A stretch of 64,000 bases of DNA from Pseudomonadota bacterium (GCA_018240595.1 JAFEFL010000025.1:62001-126000); one strand, 5' to 3'; positions 38,967 through 48,372 are shown, counted from the first letter of the stretch. Notes: generated by a model not told the origin, from the sequence alone. Numbers and translations: made by a program.

Positions 38967-39737
38967 CTATTGGCTCGGCGCAAGTTCGAGAAGGACATTC
39001 CCGATATAGCCGGTGAACACGCCCATCATGGCGGCGATCACCAAGGCCAGCATGAACAGACCCAGCAGGATCGACAGCGGCATGCCGATGAAGAAGACCT
39101 GCATCTGCGGCATCAGGCGCGACAACACGCCGAGGCCGAGATTGAAGACCAGTCCGAACACCAGAAACGGCGCCGAAAGCTGGATACCGATCTTGAACGA
39201 CGTAGCGATCACATTGGTGATGTGCTTGGCCACGTCACCCGACAGCGGTATCTCGCCGGGCGCGAAAATTACATAACTATCGTTGAGCGCCTTGATCACC
39301 AGATGGTGCATGTCGGTGGCGAAGATCATCGCCACGCCGAGCACGGTGAGGAAGTTGCCGACCAGCAGGCCTTGTTGATTCTGTGTCGGGTCCACCGCGG
39401 TGACGAAGCCGAGGCCCATTTGCTGGGCGATGACGGCGCCGGCCACCTGGAGCGCGGACAGCGCCAGCCGCGCGGTGAGACCGAGCACGGCGCCGATGAC
39501 GATTTCCTGGATCAGCATGACCAGAACCGGCGCTAGCGTATCGAGCGTCACCGTATAGGCCTGCTGATGAAGCGGCAGCAGCACCGCGGTCAGCGCCAGC
39601 GCGATGGTCAGCCGCACGCGCGAAGGCATATTGCTCTCGCCCACTCCCGGCATCACCATCATCATGGTGCCGACGCGGGCGAAGGTCAGAAGAAAGGCCG
39701 CCGCCAGCGCCGGAAGGAAGGAGATATTGATCTGCAT
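38967..39737 (-). CDS. fliR: Flagellar export-gate protein FliR
   Basis: This 256-aa protein has about six TM helices and is a core component of the FliPQR export gate. The N terminus INISFLPALAAAFLLTFARV, internal ALQVAGAVIAQQMGLGFVTA followed by VDPTQNQQG, and C-terminal VFFIGMPLSILLGLFMLA are typical. It sits 43 bp after fliQ and 9 bp before flhB. Confidence 0.96.
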   Translation of the reverse strand: MQINISFLPALAAAFLLTFARVGTMMMVMPGVGESNMPSRVRLTIALALTAVLLPLHQQAYTVTLDTLAPVLVMLIQEIVIGAVLGLTARLALSALQVAGAVIAQQMGLGFVTAVDPTQNQQGLLVGNFLTVLGVAMIFATDMHHLVIKALNDSYVIFAPGEIPLSGDVAKHITNVIATSFKIGIQLSAPFLVFGLVFNLGLGVLSRLMPQMQVFFIGMPLSILLGLFMLALVIAAMMGVFTGYIGNVLLELAPSQ

Positions 39738-39780
39738 CGGCGGCGACGTCCGAATCGGTGAGGCAGCTTGCGCCTTCCTC

Positions 39781-40044
39781 TTAGCCGGTCACGATGCGTT
39801 GGGCGATACGCAGCATTTCCATGTGCAGCTTCTCGGCCATGAACGGCAGGGCAATCAGCAAGGATATGAAGATCGCCAGAATCTTGGGCACGAAGGCCAG
39901 CGTCATTTCCTGGATCTGGGTCAGCGCCTGCAGCAGCGAGATGACGACGCCGACAATGAGGCCGACCAGCATGACCGGCGCGGAGACGATGATCAGCGTA
40001 TAAATCGCGTCGCGCGCGACATCGAGAACTTCGGGACCGGTCAT
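39781..40044 (-). CDS. fliQ: Flagellar export-gate protein FliQ
   Basis: This 87-aa protein with two TM helices (IYTLIIVSAPVMLVGLIVGV and FVPKILAIFISLLIALPFMA) is a FliQ subunit of the export gate. VVISLLQALTQIQEMTLAFV between the helices is the family signature. It is separated from fliE by a dispersed repeat. Confidence 0.96.
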   Translation of the reverse strand: MTGPEVLDVARDAIYTLIIVSAPVMLVGLIVGVVISLLQALTQIQEMTLAFVPKILAIFISLLIALPFMAEKLHMEMLRIAQRIVTG

Positions 40045-40056
40045 TCCACTCTCCGT

Positions 40057-40160
40057 GTCATCCCCGCGAAGGCGGGGATCCAGTAGGCGCAGGCTATTGT
40101 CAGCGCCCGCAAGACATTCAACGCACTCGGTTACTGGATGCCCGCCTGCGCGGGCATGAC
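40057..40160. repeat. BIME-like inverted repeat inside the flagellar operon
   Basis: Arms 40057-40085 (ATCCCCGCGAAGGCGGGGAT) and 40132-40160 (TGCCCGCCTGCGCGGGCATG) are inverted copies of about 29 bp, both ending in the conserved CCAGTA. It lies between fliE and fliQ, where it could attenuate or stabilise the operon mRNA. Same family as 7346-7432 and 10781-10856. Confidence 0.8.
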
Positions 40161-40169
40161 GCCTCGGAG

Positions 40170-40493
40170 TTAGATCGGCATCCGCATGATTTCTTCGTAG
40201 GCCGCGATCACCTTGTCGCGCACCGCGACCACGGCATCGATCGCCACTTCGGTCTCGGCGACCGCGGTGACGACGTCGACCATGTTGCCCTGCCCCTTGA
40301 CCATGGCCTGCGACTGCACGTCGGATTTGTGCCCCGTCTCGTGCACGGCGCCGATCGCGTCCTTGAGCACCGAAGCAAAGCTGGTTTCACCTTTCGGCTG
40401 CGCGCCGCCGACCGCGCCCAGACCGGCGGACGGGTCGGTGGTCAGGCGGGCGATGTTGGCATAGGCGCCGGCGGCGGAAAGCGGGCTGGCCAT
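40170..40493 (-). CDS. fliE: Flagellar basal-body protein FliE
   Basis: This 107-aa protein connects the MS-ring to the rod and is the first exported subunit. The C-terminal half (DVQSQAMVKGQGNMVDVVTA, then VAETEVAIDAVVAVRDKVIA and AYEEIMRMPI) is the FliE domain, ending in the conserved I/L-M-R-M-x-I. It lies 14 bp after flgC. Confidence 0.94.
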   Translation of the reverse strand: MASPLSAAGAYANIARLTTDPSAGLGAVGGAQPKGETSFASVLKDAIGAVHETGHKSDVQSQAMVKGQGNMVDVVTAVAETEVAIDAVVAVRDKVIAAYEEIMRMPI

Positions 40494-40507
40494 GTTTCTG
40501 ATCCCTG

Positions 40508-40918
40508 TCAGGCCTTGAGGATGTCGATGGTGCGCTGGATCATGCGGCGCGTCGCGCTGATCACATTGATGTTGGCCTCGTAGGAGCGCTGCGCATCGCG
40601 CATGTCGGTCATTTCGACCAGCGAATTGACGTTCGGATATTTGACGTTGCCGTCGGCGTCCGCCGAGGGATTGCCCGGCTCGTACTTGATGCGGAAATCG
40701 CTCTTGTCGTTGGCGACGCGGCCGAGCGAGACGACGCGCGCATCGAGCGAGCGGTCGAGCTCGGTGTTAAAGGTGGCGATCTTGCGCCGGTACGGATCGG
40801 CGCCGGGCGACTGTGCGACCGAATCGGCGTTGGCGATGTTTTCCGAGATGATGCGCATGCGGCCGGCCTGCGCCTTGAGGCCGGACGCGGCGATCGTCAT
40901 GGTCTTCATGAAGTCCAT
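40508..40918 (-). CDS. flgC: Flagellar proximal rod protein FlgC
   Basis: This 136-aa rod protein starts MDFMKTMTIAASGLKAQAGR and IISENIANADSV, the flagellar rod N-terminal motif, and ends SYEANINVISATRRMIQRTI, the coiled-coil C terminus. The central YRRKIATFN segment is typical of FlgC. It lies 45 bp after flgB. Confidence 0.95.
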   Translation of the reverse strand: MDFMKTMTIAASGLKAQAGRMRIISENIANADSVAQSPGADPYRRKIATFNTELDRSLDARVVSLGRVANDKSDFRIKYEPGNPSADADGNVKYPNVNSLVEMTDMRDAQRSYEANINVISATRRMIQRTIDILKA

Positions 40919-40963
40919 CGGTCATCTCCCTGGTCGCGCCGCGCGTGAGCCGCGGCGCCGGCG

Positions 40964-41371
40964 TTACTTCTTGCCGAGCGCCACTTTCAGCAGGTCGAGG
41001 CTGCGCGTGTAGAGCGCTGTCGCGGCCTGGTATTCCATCTGGTTGGAGGCGACCTTCATCATCTCGTCCTCGAGATTGACGGCATTGCCGGTTGGCCGGA
41101 TCTCGTAGCCGCCCTTGGTCGTGCCATAGGTTGTGTTGCCGCCCATCGAGCCGCTGATATGCCCCGGCTCGGTCGCCGCCAGCACCACCGGGTTGACGGG
41201 GGATGTCGCCACCGCGACCGAATCCTTGAATTTCGGGGCAACCAATTCGCGGCCCCGGTAGTTGGGTGTGTCGGCATTGGCGACGTTCTGGGCGAGCACC
41301 TTCTGGCGCTCCTGATTCCAGGACATCCTGGTCCGCAACATCGACAGGATCGGAACATCGGTGATCGCCAT
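40964..41371 (-). CDS. flgB: Flagellar proximal rod protein FlgB
   Basis: This 135-aa rod protein begins MAITDVPILSMLRTRMSWNQ, with QKVLAQNVANADTPNYRGRE as the rod signature, and ends AATALYTRSLDLLKVALGKK. It is the first gene of the flgB-flgC-fliE-fliQ-fliR-flhB operon and is divergent from fliO. Confidence 0.95.
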   Translation of the reverse strand: MAITDVPILSMLRTRMSWNQERQKVLAQNVANADTPNYRGRELVAPKFKDSVAVATSPVNPVVLAATEPGHISGSMGGNTTYGTTKGGYEIRPTGNAVNLEDEMMKVASNQMEYQAATALYTRSLDLLKVALGKK

Positions 41372-41452
41372 GCCGGCCTCGGTTCGTTAAGGAATCGCCT
41401 GGTTTGCCTCGCAACACGGAGGCCACTAGGCAGACTTTGCCGGGGGTATGGT

Positions 41453-41582
41453 TAATGAAGGGTAAAGAACGGATTCGGGCCCCCGGATCGAGCCCAGATG
41501 AGAGGCCGGGTTAACCATGCTTAATGTTTGGAAATACGATGCCAGATGCCAAGCCGGCCAAAATTTGTTAAGATTTCATTAG
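41453..41582. promoter_or_regulatory. Divergent flgB/fliO promoter region with CtrA-like half-sites
   Basis: The 301-bp gap between flgB and fliO contains TTAA-N7-TAAA (41453-41467), TTAA-CCATGC-TTAA (41511-41524) and TTAA-GATTTCA-TTAG (41568-41582), all near the CtrA consensus TTAA-N7-TTAA. None is perfect. Clustering in a divergent flagellar promoter supports CtrA control. Confidence 0.5.
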
Positions 41583-41672
41583 CTTTCGGGTCGGCAAATG
41601 ATGCCGACTTGCGTTAACTATTCACGTGATTCCTGGTCCGGGGTCGCGGGCTAACAGTCACGGAGCGCAACG

Positions 41673-42770
41673 ATGTTCGACATTTTCGGCTCGGAAATGC
41701 CGCTCCCGGCGAAGTTCTTCATCGCTTTTGCCGCGGTGCTGGCTCTTATCGCAGTCACGGCGTGGCTGGTGCGGAAGTTCGCCGCCGACCGTCTCGGCGG
41801 TGGCAGTGCGCGCGGCCGGCAACCGCGGCTTGCGGTGATCGACGCCGCGACCGTGGATGGCCGACGCCGCCTGGTGCTGATCCGCCGCGACAATGTCGAG
41901 CACCTTATGATGATCGGCGGACCGACCGACGTCGTCGTCGAGCAGAATATTGTACGTGCCGCACCCGCGGCGCCGCGCGCCCCCGAGACACCGGCTCGCG
42001 CCGCTGAACCGGCGCTGCGCCAGACGCCGGCCGTCGATTCCGGGTTTCCGCTGCAGCCGGTCACCGAAACCGCGCCATTGCCGCCGCCACGTCCCTATCG
42101 CGCGCCGGCAACGGAAGAGCCGTGGCATGCGCCCGAGCCGGGCGCCCGTCCACGTCCAGCCTCGACCGAGAACAGCCTGTCGGGCCTCGCCGCTGAATTG
42201 TCCGGGCGACTTGCCCCGCCGGATGTCGCGCCGCCGGTCGCTCCGGTAGCGCCGCCGGTTGCCCCGCCCGCCGCCCGCCACGAAGCGCCGCGCATGGCGG
42301 CACCGCAAGTGTCCCCGCAAGTGGCGCCGCCGGCCGAATTCGAGCCCGGCACCGCGCCGCAGACGGATCACAACCTCGCCGAGATGGCGCAGCAACTTGA
42401 AGCGGCGTTGCGCCGCGCGCCCGCTGCCGAAGGCCGCGCGCCGGTGACCGATCCCCTGGCCACGCAGCCGGCGATGCCGATGCCGCCGAAGCCGGTCGAG
42501 GTGCCGCGCCGCGAATACAAGCTGCGCGTCGATCCGCGCTTCGAAGGCGCTGCGCCCGAGAAGATCGAAACCAAGGCCGAGCCGAAGCTCGACGCGAAGT
42601 TCGAGCCGCGCATTGAGCCGACCTTGGCGCCGGCGCGGCCCGACATGCCGCGCGCCAACCCGACGGCCAAACCGGCCCCCGCCGGCAAGCCCGCCGCCGA
42701 GAAGTCTGTCTATGACAGTCTCGAAGAGGAGATGGCCTCGTTGCTCGGCCGTCCTCCGGGGAAGACTTGA
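41673..42770 (+). CDS. fliO: FliO-like flagellar biosynthesis protein with long Pro/Ala tail
   Basis: This 365-aa protein has one N-terminal TM helix (PLPAKFFIAFAAVLALIAVT) and a small FliO-like domain (LAVIDAATVDGRRRLVLIRR, DNVEHLMMIGGPTDVVVEQN). A long Pro/Ala-rich region follows, ending SVYDSLEEEMASLLGRP. FliO assists assembly of the FliPQR gate. The call rests on the TM plus the beta domain and the overlap with fliP; the tail of about 270 residues is far longer than in enterics but usual in rhizobia. Its stop overlaps the fliP start. Confidence 0.85.
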   Translation: MFDIFGSEMPLPAKFFIAFAAVLALIAVTAWLVRKFAADRLGGGSARGRQPRLAVIDAATVDGRRRLVLIRRDNVEHLMMIGGPTDVVVEQNIVRAAPAAPRAPETPARAAEPALRQTPAVDSGFPLQPVTETAPLPPPRPYRAPATEEPWHAPEPGARPRPASTENSLSGLAAELSGRLAPPDVAPPVAPVAPPVAPPAARHEAPRMAAPQVSPQVAPPAEFEPGTAPQTDHNLAEMAQQLEAALRRAPAAEGRAPVTDPLATQPAMPMPPKPVEVPRREYKLRVDPRFEGAAPEKIETKAEPKLDAKFEPRIEPTLAPARPDMPRANPTAKPAPAGKPAAEKSVYDSLEEEMASLLGRPPGKT

Positions 42771-43534
42771 TAGCAGGGTCCGACCGCCGAGTTCGTCAAC
42801 TTGTGACGGTGGCGGTTGGGGTAGCAGGGTTTCTCCTCATCCTCGCGGCGCCGGCCGCCGCGCAGGACGTCAGCATCAATTTCGGCGGTCCGCAGAACAA
42901 CGGCCTGACCGAGCGCGTCCTGCAGATGATCGCGCTCCTGACGGTGCTGTCGCTGGCGCCGTCGATCCTCGTGATGATGACGTCGTTCACGCGCATCGTC
43001 GTCGTGCTGTCGCTGCTGCGCACCGCACTCGGCACCGCGACCGCGCCGCCGAACGCCGTGATCATGTCGCTCGCCCTCTTCCTCACCGCCTTCGTGATGG
43101 GGCCGACGCTGCAGCAGGCCTATGACACCGCGATCCAGCCGCTGGTCGCCAACCAGATCACGGCGGAACAGGCGCTCGAGCGCGGGTCCATACCGCTGCG
43201 CGCCTTCATGCAGAAGAACGTGCGCGAGAAGGATCTCAAGCTCTTCATCGACATGACCAAGCAGCCGCCGCCGGCAACGCCCGATCAACTGTCGCTGCGC
43301 GTGCTGATCCCGGCCTTCATGATCTCGGAGCTCAAGCGCGCCTTCGAGATCGGCTTCCTGCTCTTCCTGCCCTTCCTCATCATCGACCTCGTCGTGGCGT
43401 CGGTGCTGATGTCGATGGGCATGATGATGCTGCCGCCGGTCGTGGTGTCGCTGCCGTTCAAGCTGATCTTCTTTGTGCTGGTCGACGGCTGGAGCCTGGT
43501 CGCCGGCTCGCTGATCCAAAGCTATGGATCGTAG
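42767..43534 (+). CDS. fliP: Flagellar export-gate protein FliP
   Basis: This 255-aa protein has a cleavable signal peptide (about 10-28, ending AAAQ) and four TM helices. ILVMMTSFTRIVVVLSLLRT, then FLTAFVMGPTLQQAYDTAIQP, and ELKRAFEIGFLLFLPFLIID are FliP signatures. It starts with TTG at 42767, overlapping the fliO stop (TTGA), which implies coupling. It is convergent with the large TPR gene, 3 bp apart. Confidence 0.96.
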   Translation: MIAGSDRRVRQLVTVAVGVAGFLLILAAPAAAQDVSINFGGPQNNGLTERVLQMIALLTVLSLAPSILVMMTSFTRIVVVLSLLRTALGTATAPPNAVIMSLALFLTAFVMGPTLQQAYDTAIQPLVANQITAEQALERGSIPLRAFMQKNVREKDLKLFIDMTKQPPPATPDQLSLRVLIPAFMISELKRAFEIGFLLFLPFLIIDLVVASVLMSMGMMMLPPVVVSLPFKLIFFVLVDGWSLVAGSLIQSYGS

Positions 43535-43537
43535 AAA

Positions 43538-46500
43538 CTAATTGCGCGCCTGACGCCGGATCGAACCGGTCGGCGCCGGATCGGCCTTGGCCAGATTGGG
43601 CGCGGCCGGCTTGGTCAGCGACGATTGCGCATCGCCCGGCGCCGGCTTCTTGGGTTCGGGCAGCTTCTCCGTGCCGGCACCGAAGCGCTTGTTCAGATCG
43701 CTGAGGAACGCATCGAGCGTATCGATCGAGGCGACCTTGCCGGCAACCGAACGAAACTCATCGGACGCCGCGCCGATCGGCGCGCTGACGACGTCGAAGG
43801 CTCGTGCGTCCGGCGTGCTGGCCATCTTGGCCGCGTATTTCTCGCGCATGCGGATGAGCCCGATCGATTCATCGCTGAGCGCGTAGCCGATGGCGGCGCG
43901 CAGCACGTCGCCGCGCTCCGCCTCGTCGAGCGGGCGGAAATCCTTCCAGCGGTCGCCCAGCATCAGTTCGAGCTGCTCGGCGGCGGCGCGCCAATGCTTG
44001 GCCGACCATTCGATGTCGGCGCGCAGGCGCAAGGCCTCGCGGCCCTTGATGCCGCCGACGATTTCCAGCGCCACCTCGTTGCGGCCGACATCCGACAGCG
44101 CGCGCGCTTCCAGCAACAGGCGCTGATCGCGCAATTCGTTCGACAATTCCGCCGAGCGCGTTTTCTGCAGGACCGTCAGCGCGTAATCGGGCTTGTGGTT
44201 CATCAGGTAGATCGTCGCCAGCCTCGTCGCCACCTGCGCGCGCGCTGCGCCCTGCAGGCGGTGATCGACCTGATGCTGCAGCAGTTCGGCGGCCTGATCG
44301 AGCAGATCGACGCCGACCAGCCGCTCGGCCAGCTTGCGGATCATTTCGTCGCCGCGCCGGCCGATCGGCGTCAGCTCGCGGTAGTCGTAAAACAGCGCCA
44401 GCGCTTCCACCGGCGGCAGGCTGTCGCCCTTGCCACCGAGGAACAGGCTGTCGAAGGTCGCCGCGGCCTCGTCCTGGATCTTGCGCGTCTGCGATGAGTT
44501 GGGATGGGCGAGCAACGCGGTGCGCATGACGTGGAAGGCGTCGCGATAGCGGCCGTCCTGAGTGTAGAGATGCGCCAGCATGCGCAGGCCGTGCGTCTCG
44601 GTCTCGTCGCCACGCCACACGGTGGTCAATGTCTCGAGCTCGTGCACGACCTCGTTGTGCGGCATGGCGCCGCTCTTCGACATCAGGTCGATCTCGCGCA
44701 GCCGCGCCTGGGCCGCGGCGCGGCGGTTCGGCGACATCACGGCGCTGCGGTACTGGGCCAGCGCGTCTTCCTTGCGGCCGAAACCTTCGGCAAGGCGGCC
44801 CTTGAGCACGGCGAGCGCCGGCGCCATGTCTTCAGGAACGTCGATGGTCTCGAAATCATTGGCAATGCGGCTGGCGCCATCGAAGTCGCGCACTTCGATA
44901 TCGGTGCGCAACCGGTCGAGCATCACCATGCGCTGCAGATCCATCGGCAGCGCAGCGATGGCGCGATCGAGCGGCTTGAATTCGCTGTGCGCCAGCGACC
45001 ATTGCTCGAGGCGCGCATGCGCCACGGCGCGCCAGATCGGCGCGGTCTGCTGATTGGCGACGTCGGGATCGGCGATCGCCTTCAGCGCGTCCTCGGGCCG
45101 GTGCATCATGACATTGGCGAGCGCCTTGAGCGTCGACCCCGTAATGTCGTCGCCGGCATTGGTTTTGTCCGCCAGCGCGACGGACAGCACGCCCTGCGCT
45201 TCCGAGCCCATGTCGTTGGCGATGTAGAAGCGCGCGAGATTGTAACGCGCCGCGCGCTTGGTGCCCTCGCCGGCGGCGGCCGCCGCCGCGACCAGCACCG
45301 ATTGCCGCTTCTCGAACGGCTGCGTCTTGTCCAGCTGCCAGACGTCCGGATCGAACGAACCCTCGCGGAAGCTCGGCGACATTTGCTGCTGCTGGACGAC
45401 GCTGTCCGGCGACAGCGACAAGCCGCCCGGGCGCGTGATGTTGATCTGTTCGGCCGTGACGTCGACCGATACGTCGTCGGCGATCGGCGCCAGCGCCACA
45501 CCCTGCGTCGATTGCAGGACGTGCAGCTCGACGAAATCCTGCGGCTGCATGACGCCGCGCGCCGGCGCCAGCGCCGTCACGACCAACAACCGCGTGCCAA
45601 GATCGGGATCGGTGAGCTGATGCAGCGTGCCGGCGCGATCGAGCGCGATCACGATGCCGCGCTTGTTGCCGTTGATGACCCGCGACATTGTCAGCGGCGC
45701 CGGAGGCAATGCAACCGTATCGCCGATCTTCAGCACCCAGCCATTGTCGTCGGCCTCGAGGCTCGCCATTTGCGGACGGGCCAGGCGCAGCCGTACGATG
45801 CCCTCGCCGCTGCCGCCGCGTTCGAAGCTGGCCTGGCGCACGATATTGCCGTAGTCGGCCGGCAGCTTCGACACATCGATCTTCTTGCCGCTGTCGAACA
45901 CCAGCCACAGCGTATCGCCGCGGCGGAACATCGCCGCCGGCGTCGGTTGCGCGAAAGGCAGGCTGACCCGGAGAATGTCGTTCGACCCCGTTGCGAGCGC
46001 TGGCATGGCGCCGCCTGTTTCGGCCTTCGCCGCCGGGGCGTGCTCCGCCGCCTTGACTGCCGGCGGCGACTGAGGTTTCGCCTCGGCGGCCGCGGCCGGA
46101 GCGACTTCAGGATGAGCCGGCGCCGGCGGCGGCTCGGTTGGCTTTGTCTGCGGCGCGCTCGCCACCTTGGTCTCGGCGGCATGTTCGACCTCGGCCTTCG
46201 GCCCCGGCGGCTTCGGCGGAGCCGGCGCCGGATGCGCAGCCTCGGACGGCGCGGCTTCCTTCGGCACCGGCGCGCCTTTCGGGGCCGGCTCCTGCGCAGC
46301 CGCTTCCTTGGCGCCAGCGTCCTTCGCCGGCACCGTCTGCGGCGGCGCGATCTGCGCCGCGACCGGCGCCGCCACGAGTTGCTCCGGCGATTGCTGCGTC
46401 AGGCCGGCATTGAGATCGCGGCCAACGTCGACAACGAAGCTATTGTCCTCGCGGAACGCACGCGTCTCCGGCGAGCCATTCAGCCCGAAAACCACCGCCA

Positions 46501-47242
46501 CGGAATCGAATTCGGCTTCCGGCCGCACCGACTTGAGCGTCGCCGGCAAGGTCGCTGCGACATCGGCCAAATCCCACTTCAGCGCCTGATTGAAGTGGAG
46601 CTTGTATTTGCCGTCAGCGAGCTCGGGCGTGACATTGGCGCCGGGCGGCAGATCGAACACGTACCGCATGAAGGTCGGCAACTTGACGACCTTGACGCGG
46701 ATCGGCGGCATTTCCGCCGCCTTGGCCGTGGCGCGAGCCTTGCGCGCGGCGAGTTCGGCGGCGCGCGCGCGGGTCGCGAGCTCATCGACCACGTCCTGCG
46801 GCAGGCCGGGCATCAGGCCCGCCCAGTTCTCCGGCAGCAGATCGACGAACAGCCGCTCGGCCGCCGGGATCACGTTGACGCGGAAACGGCCGGCGAGCGC
46901 GATGCGCACCGCCTTGCCATCGGGATCGGTGCGCGCGGCGCTGATGTAATCGGAGGCGCTGCTGTTGAGCCGCTCCACCGCCACGGCAACGGGCTTCTTG
47001 AAATCGATCACCAGGATAGCGCCGGCAACGCGCACCTTGGCATCCACCGGCTCGTCGAACTTGAACACCAGTCGGCCGTAACCGCCGATGATCGACGACT
47101 TGACCTCGCCCTTCACCGCCTCGTCGGCGCGCGCCACCGACAGCCCGGCGACCGCGACCACGGCGAGCACCATGCCGATGCGCCCCGCGGCGGCGAGCGC
47201 GCGCAGGCAGGCCGTTTTCGCGCTGGCGGGACGAGGCTTCAT
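43538..47242 (-). CDS. Large exported TPR protein of the flagellar locus
   Basis: This 1234-aa protein has a signal peptide (hydrophobic 20-38, ending SVARA). Two or three AMIN-like beta domains follow (GYGRLVFKFDEPVDAKVRVA about 50; TFMRYVFDLPPGANVTPELA about 195; ILRVSLPFAQPTPAAMFRRG about 415). The first two are separated from the third by a Pro/Ala/Lys-rich linker (about 295-410). The C-terminal half is helical with TPR-like repeats (RYNLARFYIAND, KGRLAEGFGRKEDALAQYRS, ARAQVATRLATIYLMNHKPD). It should be periplasmic. AMIN domains bind peptidoglycan, so a role around the motor or cell wall is possible. A perfect CtrA box lies 51 bp upstream. The start at 47242 follows GGAAGACGGC. Confidence 0.8.
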   Translation of the reverse strand: MKPRPASAKTACLRALAAAGRIGMVLAVVAVAGLSVARADEAVKGEVKSSIIGGYGRLVFKFDEPVDAKVRVAGAILVIDFKKPVAVAVERLNSSASDYISAARTDPDGKAVRIALAGRFRVNVIPAAERLFVDLLPENWAGLMPGLPQDVVDELATRARAAELAARKARATAKAAEMPPIRVKVVKLPTFMRYVFDLPPGANVTPELADGKYKLHFNQALKWDLADVAATLPATLKSVRPEAEFDSVAVVFGLNGSPETRAFREDNSFVVDVGRDLNAGLTQQSPEQLVAAPVAAQIAPPQTVPAKDAGAKEAAAQEPAPKGAPVPKEAAPSEAAHPAPAPPKPPGPKAEVEHAAETKVASAPQTKPTEPPPAPAHPEVAPAAAAEAKPQSPPAVKAAEHAPAAKAETGGAMPALATGSNDILRVSLPFAQPTPAAMFRRGDTLWLVFDSGKKIDVSKLPADYGNIVRQASFERGGSGEGIVRLRLARPQMASLEADDNGWVLKIGDTVALPPAPLTMSRVINGNKRGIVIALDRAGTLHQLTDPDLGTRLLVVTALAPARGVMQPQDFVELHVLQSTQGVALAPIADDVSVDVTAEQINITRPGGLSLSPDSVVQQQQMSPSFREGSFDPDVWQLDKTQPFEKRQSVLVAAAAAAGEGTKRAARYNLARFYIANDMGSEAQGVLSVALADKTNAGDDITGSTLKALANVMMHRPEDALKAIADPDVANQQTAPIWRAVAHARLEQWSLAHSEFKPLDRAIAALPMDLQRMVMLDRLRTDIEVRDFDGASRIANDFETIDVPEDMAPALAVLKGRLAEGFGRKEDALAQYRSAVMSPNRRAAAQARLREIDLMSKSGAMPHNEVVHELETLTTVWRGDETETHGLRMLAHLYTQDGRYRDAFHVMRTALLAHPNSSQTRKIQDEAAATFDSLFLGGKGDSLPPVEALALFYDYRELTPIGRRGDEMIRKLAERLVGVDLLDQAAELLQHQVDHRLQGAARAQVATRLATIYLMNHKPDYALTVLQKTRSAELSNELRDQRLLLEARALSDVGRNEVALEIVGGIKGREALRLRADIEWSAKHWRAAAEQLELMLGDRWKDFRPLDEAERGDVLRAAIGYALSDESIGLIRMREKYAAKMASTPDARAFDVVSAPIGAASDEFRSVAGKVASIDTLDAFLSDLNKRFGAGTEKLPEPKKPAPGDAQSSLTKPAAPNLAKADPAPTGSIRRQARN

Positions 47243-47292
47243 GCCGTCTTCCATGGGGCGGATTTGCCAGGTCCAAACCTAAGGAAGGGCGT

Positions 47293-47308
47293 TTAACGCG
47301 GGCTTAAC
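47293..47308 (-). promoter_or_regulatory. CtrA box upstream of the TPR gene
   Basis: TTAA-CGCGGGC-TTAAC is an exact match to the CtrA consensus TTAA-N7-TTAAC (plus-strand reading). It lies in the 116-bp gap between motE and the TPR gene, 51 bp upstream of the chosen TPR start. Confidence 0.7.
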
Positions 47309-47358
47309 CGTTCCGCCAAAAGGCGGCCCATTCGGTCAACCGGTACCGCCGCGTCAGC

Positions 47359-48372
47359 CTAATTCTTGCTGGCGGTGCCTTCGATTTTCGGCAGGTTGTC
47401 CGCCTCCTGGCCGCGCTGGGCGCTGGCCCGGGTGGCGAGCTCCACTGTCAGCCGCTCAGCCGCCTCGGGCGTCATCTGCGCCAGAACCGCGGACATGGCC
47501 ACCGGCTTCATCGCGGTCGACAGATCGACGAGGATCTTCAGATCGAGCCGGTCGAAGATGCGCGCCGCATCCTTCGGCTTCATGTTCTCGTACATGGTGA
47601 CGAGACCCTTGAGCCGCTCCTGCTCCGCCTTGTCGCGGGTATTCGTCTCGGTCTTGATCCGCGACTCGATATCCTTCAGTTCGCCGACCTTGGCCTCGAG
47701 CCGCTTCTCCGCCGCCTTGATCAGGCTCTCGCGCATGTCGAGTTGCTTGTCGCGATTGTCGAGCGTTTCGCGGCGGTCCTGGAGACGGTTGAGAATGGCG
47801 CGCTCGCCAGGTGAATTGATCTTGCCCGGCGTCAGCGGAACGGGTTCGTTGCCGACTTCGAGCTTCGTGCCCGCCGGCGGTTTGTCGCTGGCCTTCAGCG
47901 GCTCCGCGGGCGCCTGGCCCGTCGCTGGCGGCGGACTGGCACCATGGCCGCCGCCGGACGAACCGGTGACGATGTTATCGGCATTCTTGTCGGCGGACTT
48001 GTCACCGATCTTGTTACCTATCTTGGGCAACGGCGCGGCCTTGTCGGTATCGATCGAGCCGGTGACCTCGGCGTCCTTCGCGCTTTTGCCAGCACCGCCG
48101 AAATTGAACATCGCCGGCGCCCACTGGCCGCGCGCAATGGCGGTTGCCGTATCGGGCATCTTCGGCTCTTCGGCAACGACGATACGCGGATATTCGGGGA
48201 TGCTGTCGCGATTGGTGACGGTCAGCCCATCGGGATTGGCACGCGCGCGCAAGCGATCGCCGAGCGTATAGCCGCCGTCGAAAACCAGGCCCGCAACCTT
48301 CAGCACAAACAGCGCGATCGTCGCCAGAATGACGATCGGAATGAGCCGAAAATCACGGGCGAACTTGATCAT
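47359..48372 (-). CDS. motE: MotE-family motility protein
   Basis: This 337-aa protein has one N-terminal TM helix (IPIVILATIALFVLKVAG), a long polar linker and a coiled coil (RLQDRRETLDNRDKQLDMRE, LEAKVGELKDIESRIKTETN). A C-terminal MgtE_N-like helical domain follows (YENMKPKDAARIFDRLDLKI, STAMKPVAMSAVLAQMTPEA). In Sinorhizobium MotE is a periplasmic chaperone that stabilises MotC. It overlaps the DUF6468 gene by 4 bp (ATGA) and is the last gene of the fliL-fliM-DUF6468-motE operon. Confidence 0.85.
   Translation of the reverse strand: MIKFARDFRLIPIVILATIALFVLKVAGLVFDGGYTLGDRLRARANPDGLTVTNRDSIPEYPRIVVAEEPKMPDTATAIARGQWAPAMFNFGGAGKSAKDAEVTGSIDTDKAAPLPKIGNKIGDKSADKNADNIVTGSSGGGHGASPPPATGQAPAEPLKASDKPPAGTKLEVGNEPVPLTPGKINSPGERAILNRLQDRRETLDNRDKQLDMRESLIKAAEKRLEAKVGELKDIESRIKTETNTRDKAEQERLKGLVTMYENMKPKDAARIFDRLDLKILVDLSTAMKPVAMSAVLAQMTPEAAERLTVELATRASAQRGQEADNLPKIEGTASKN

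Noticed and set aside
44504..47296. 930-aa open frame antisense to the TPR gene
   Set aside because: Composition is that of a GC-rich shadow frame; the minus-strand protein has a signal peptide, domains and a CtrA box.
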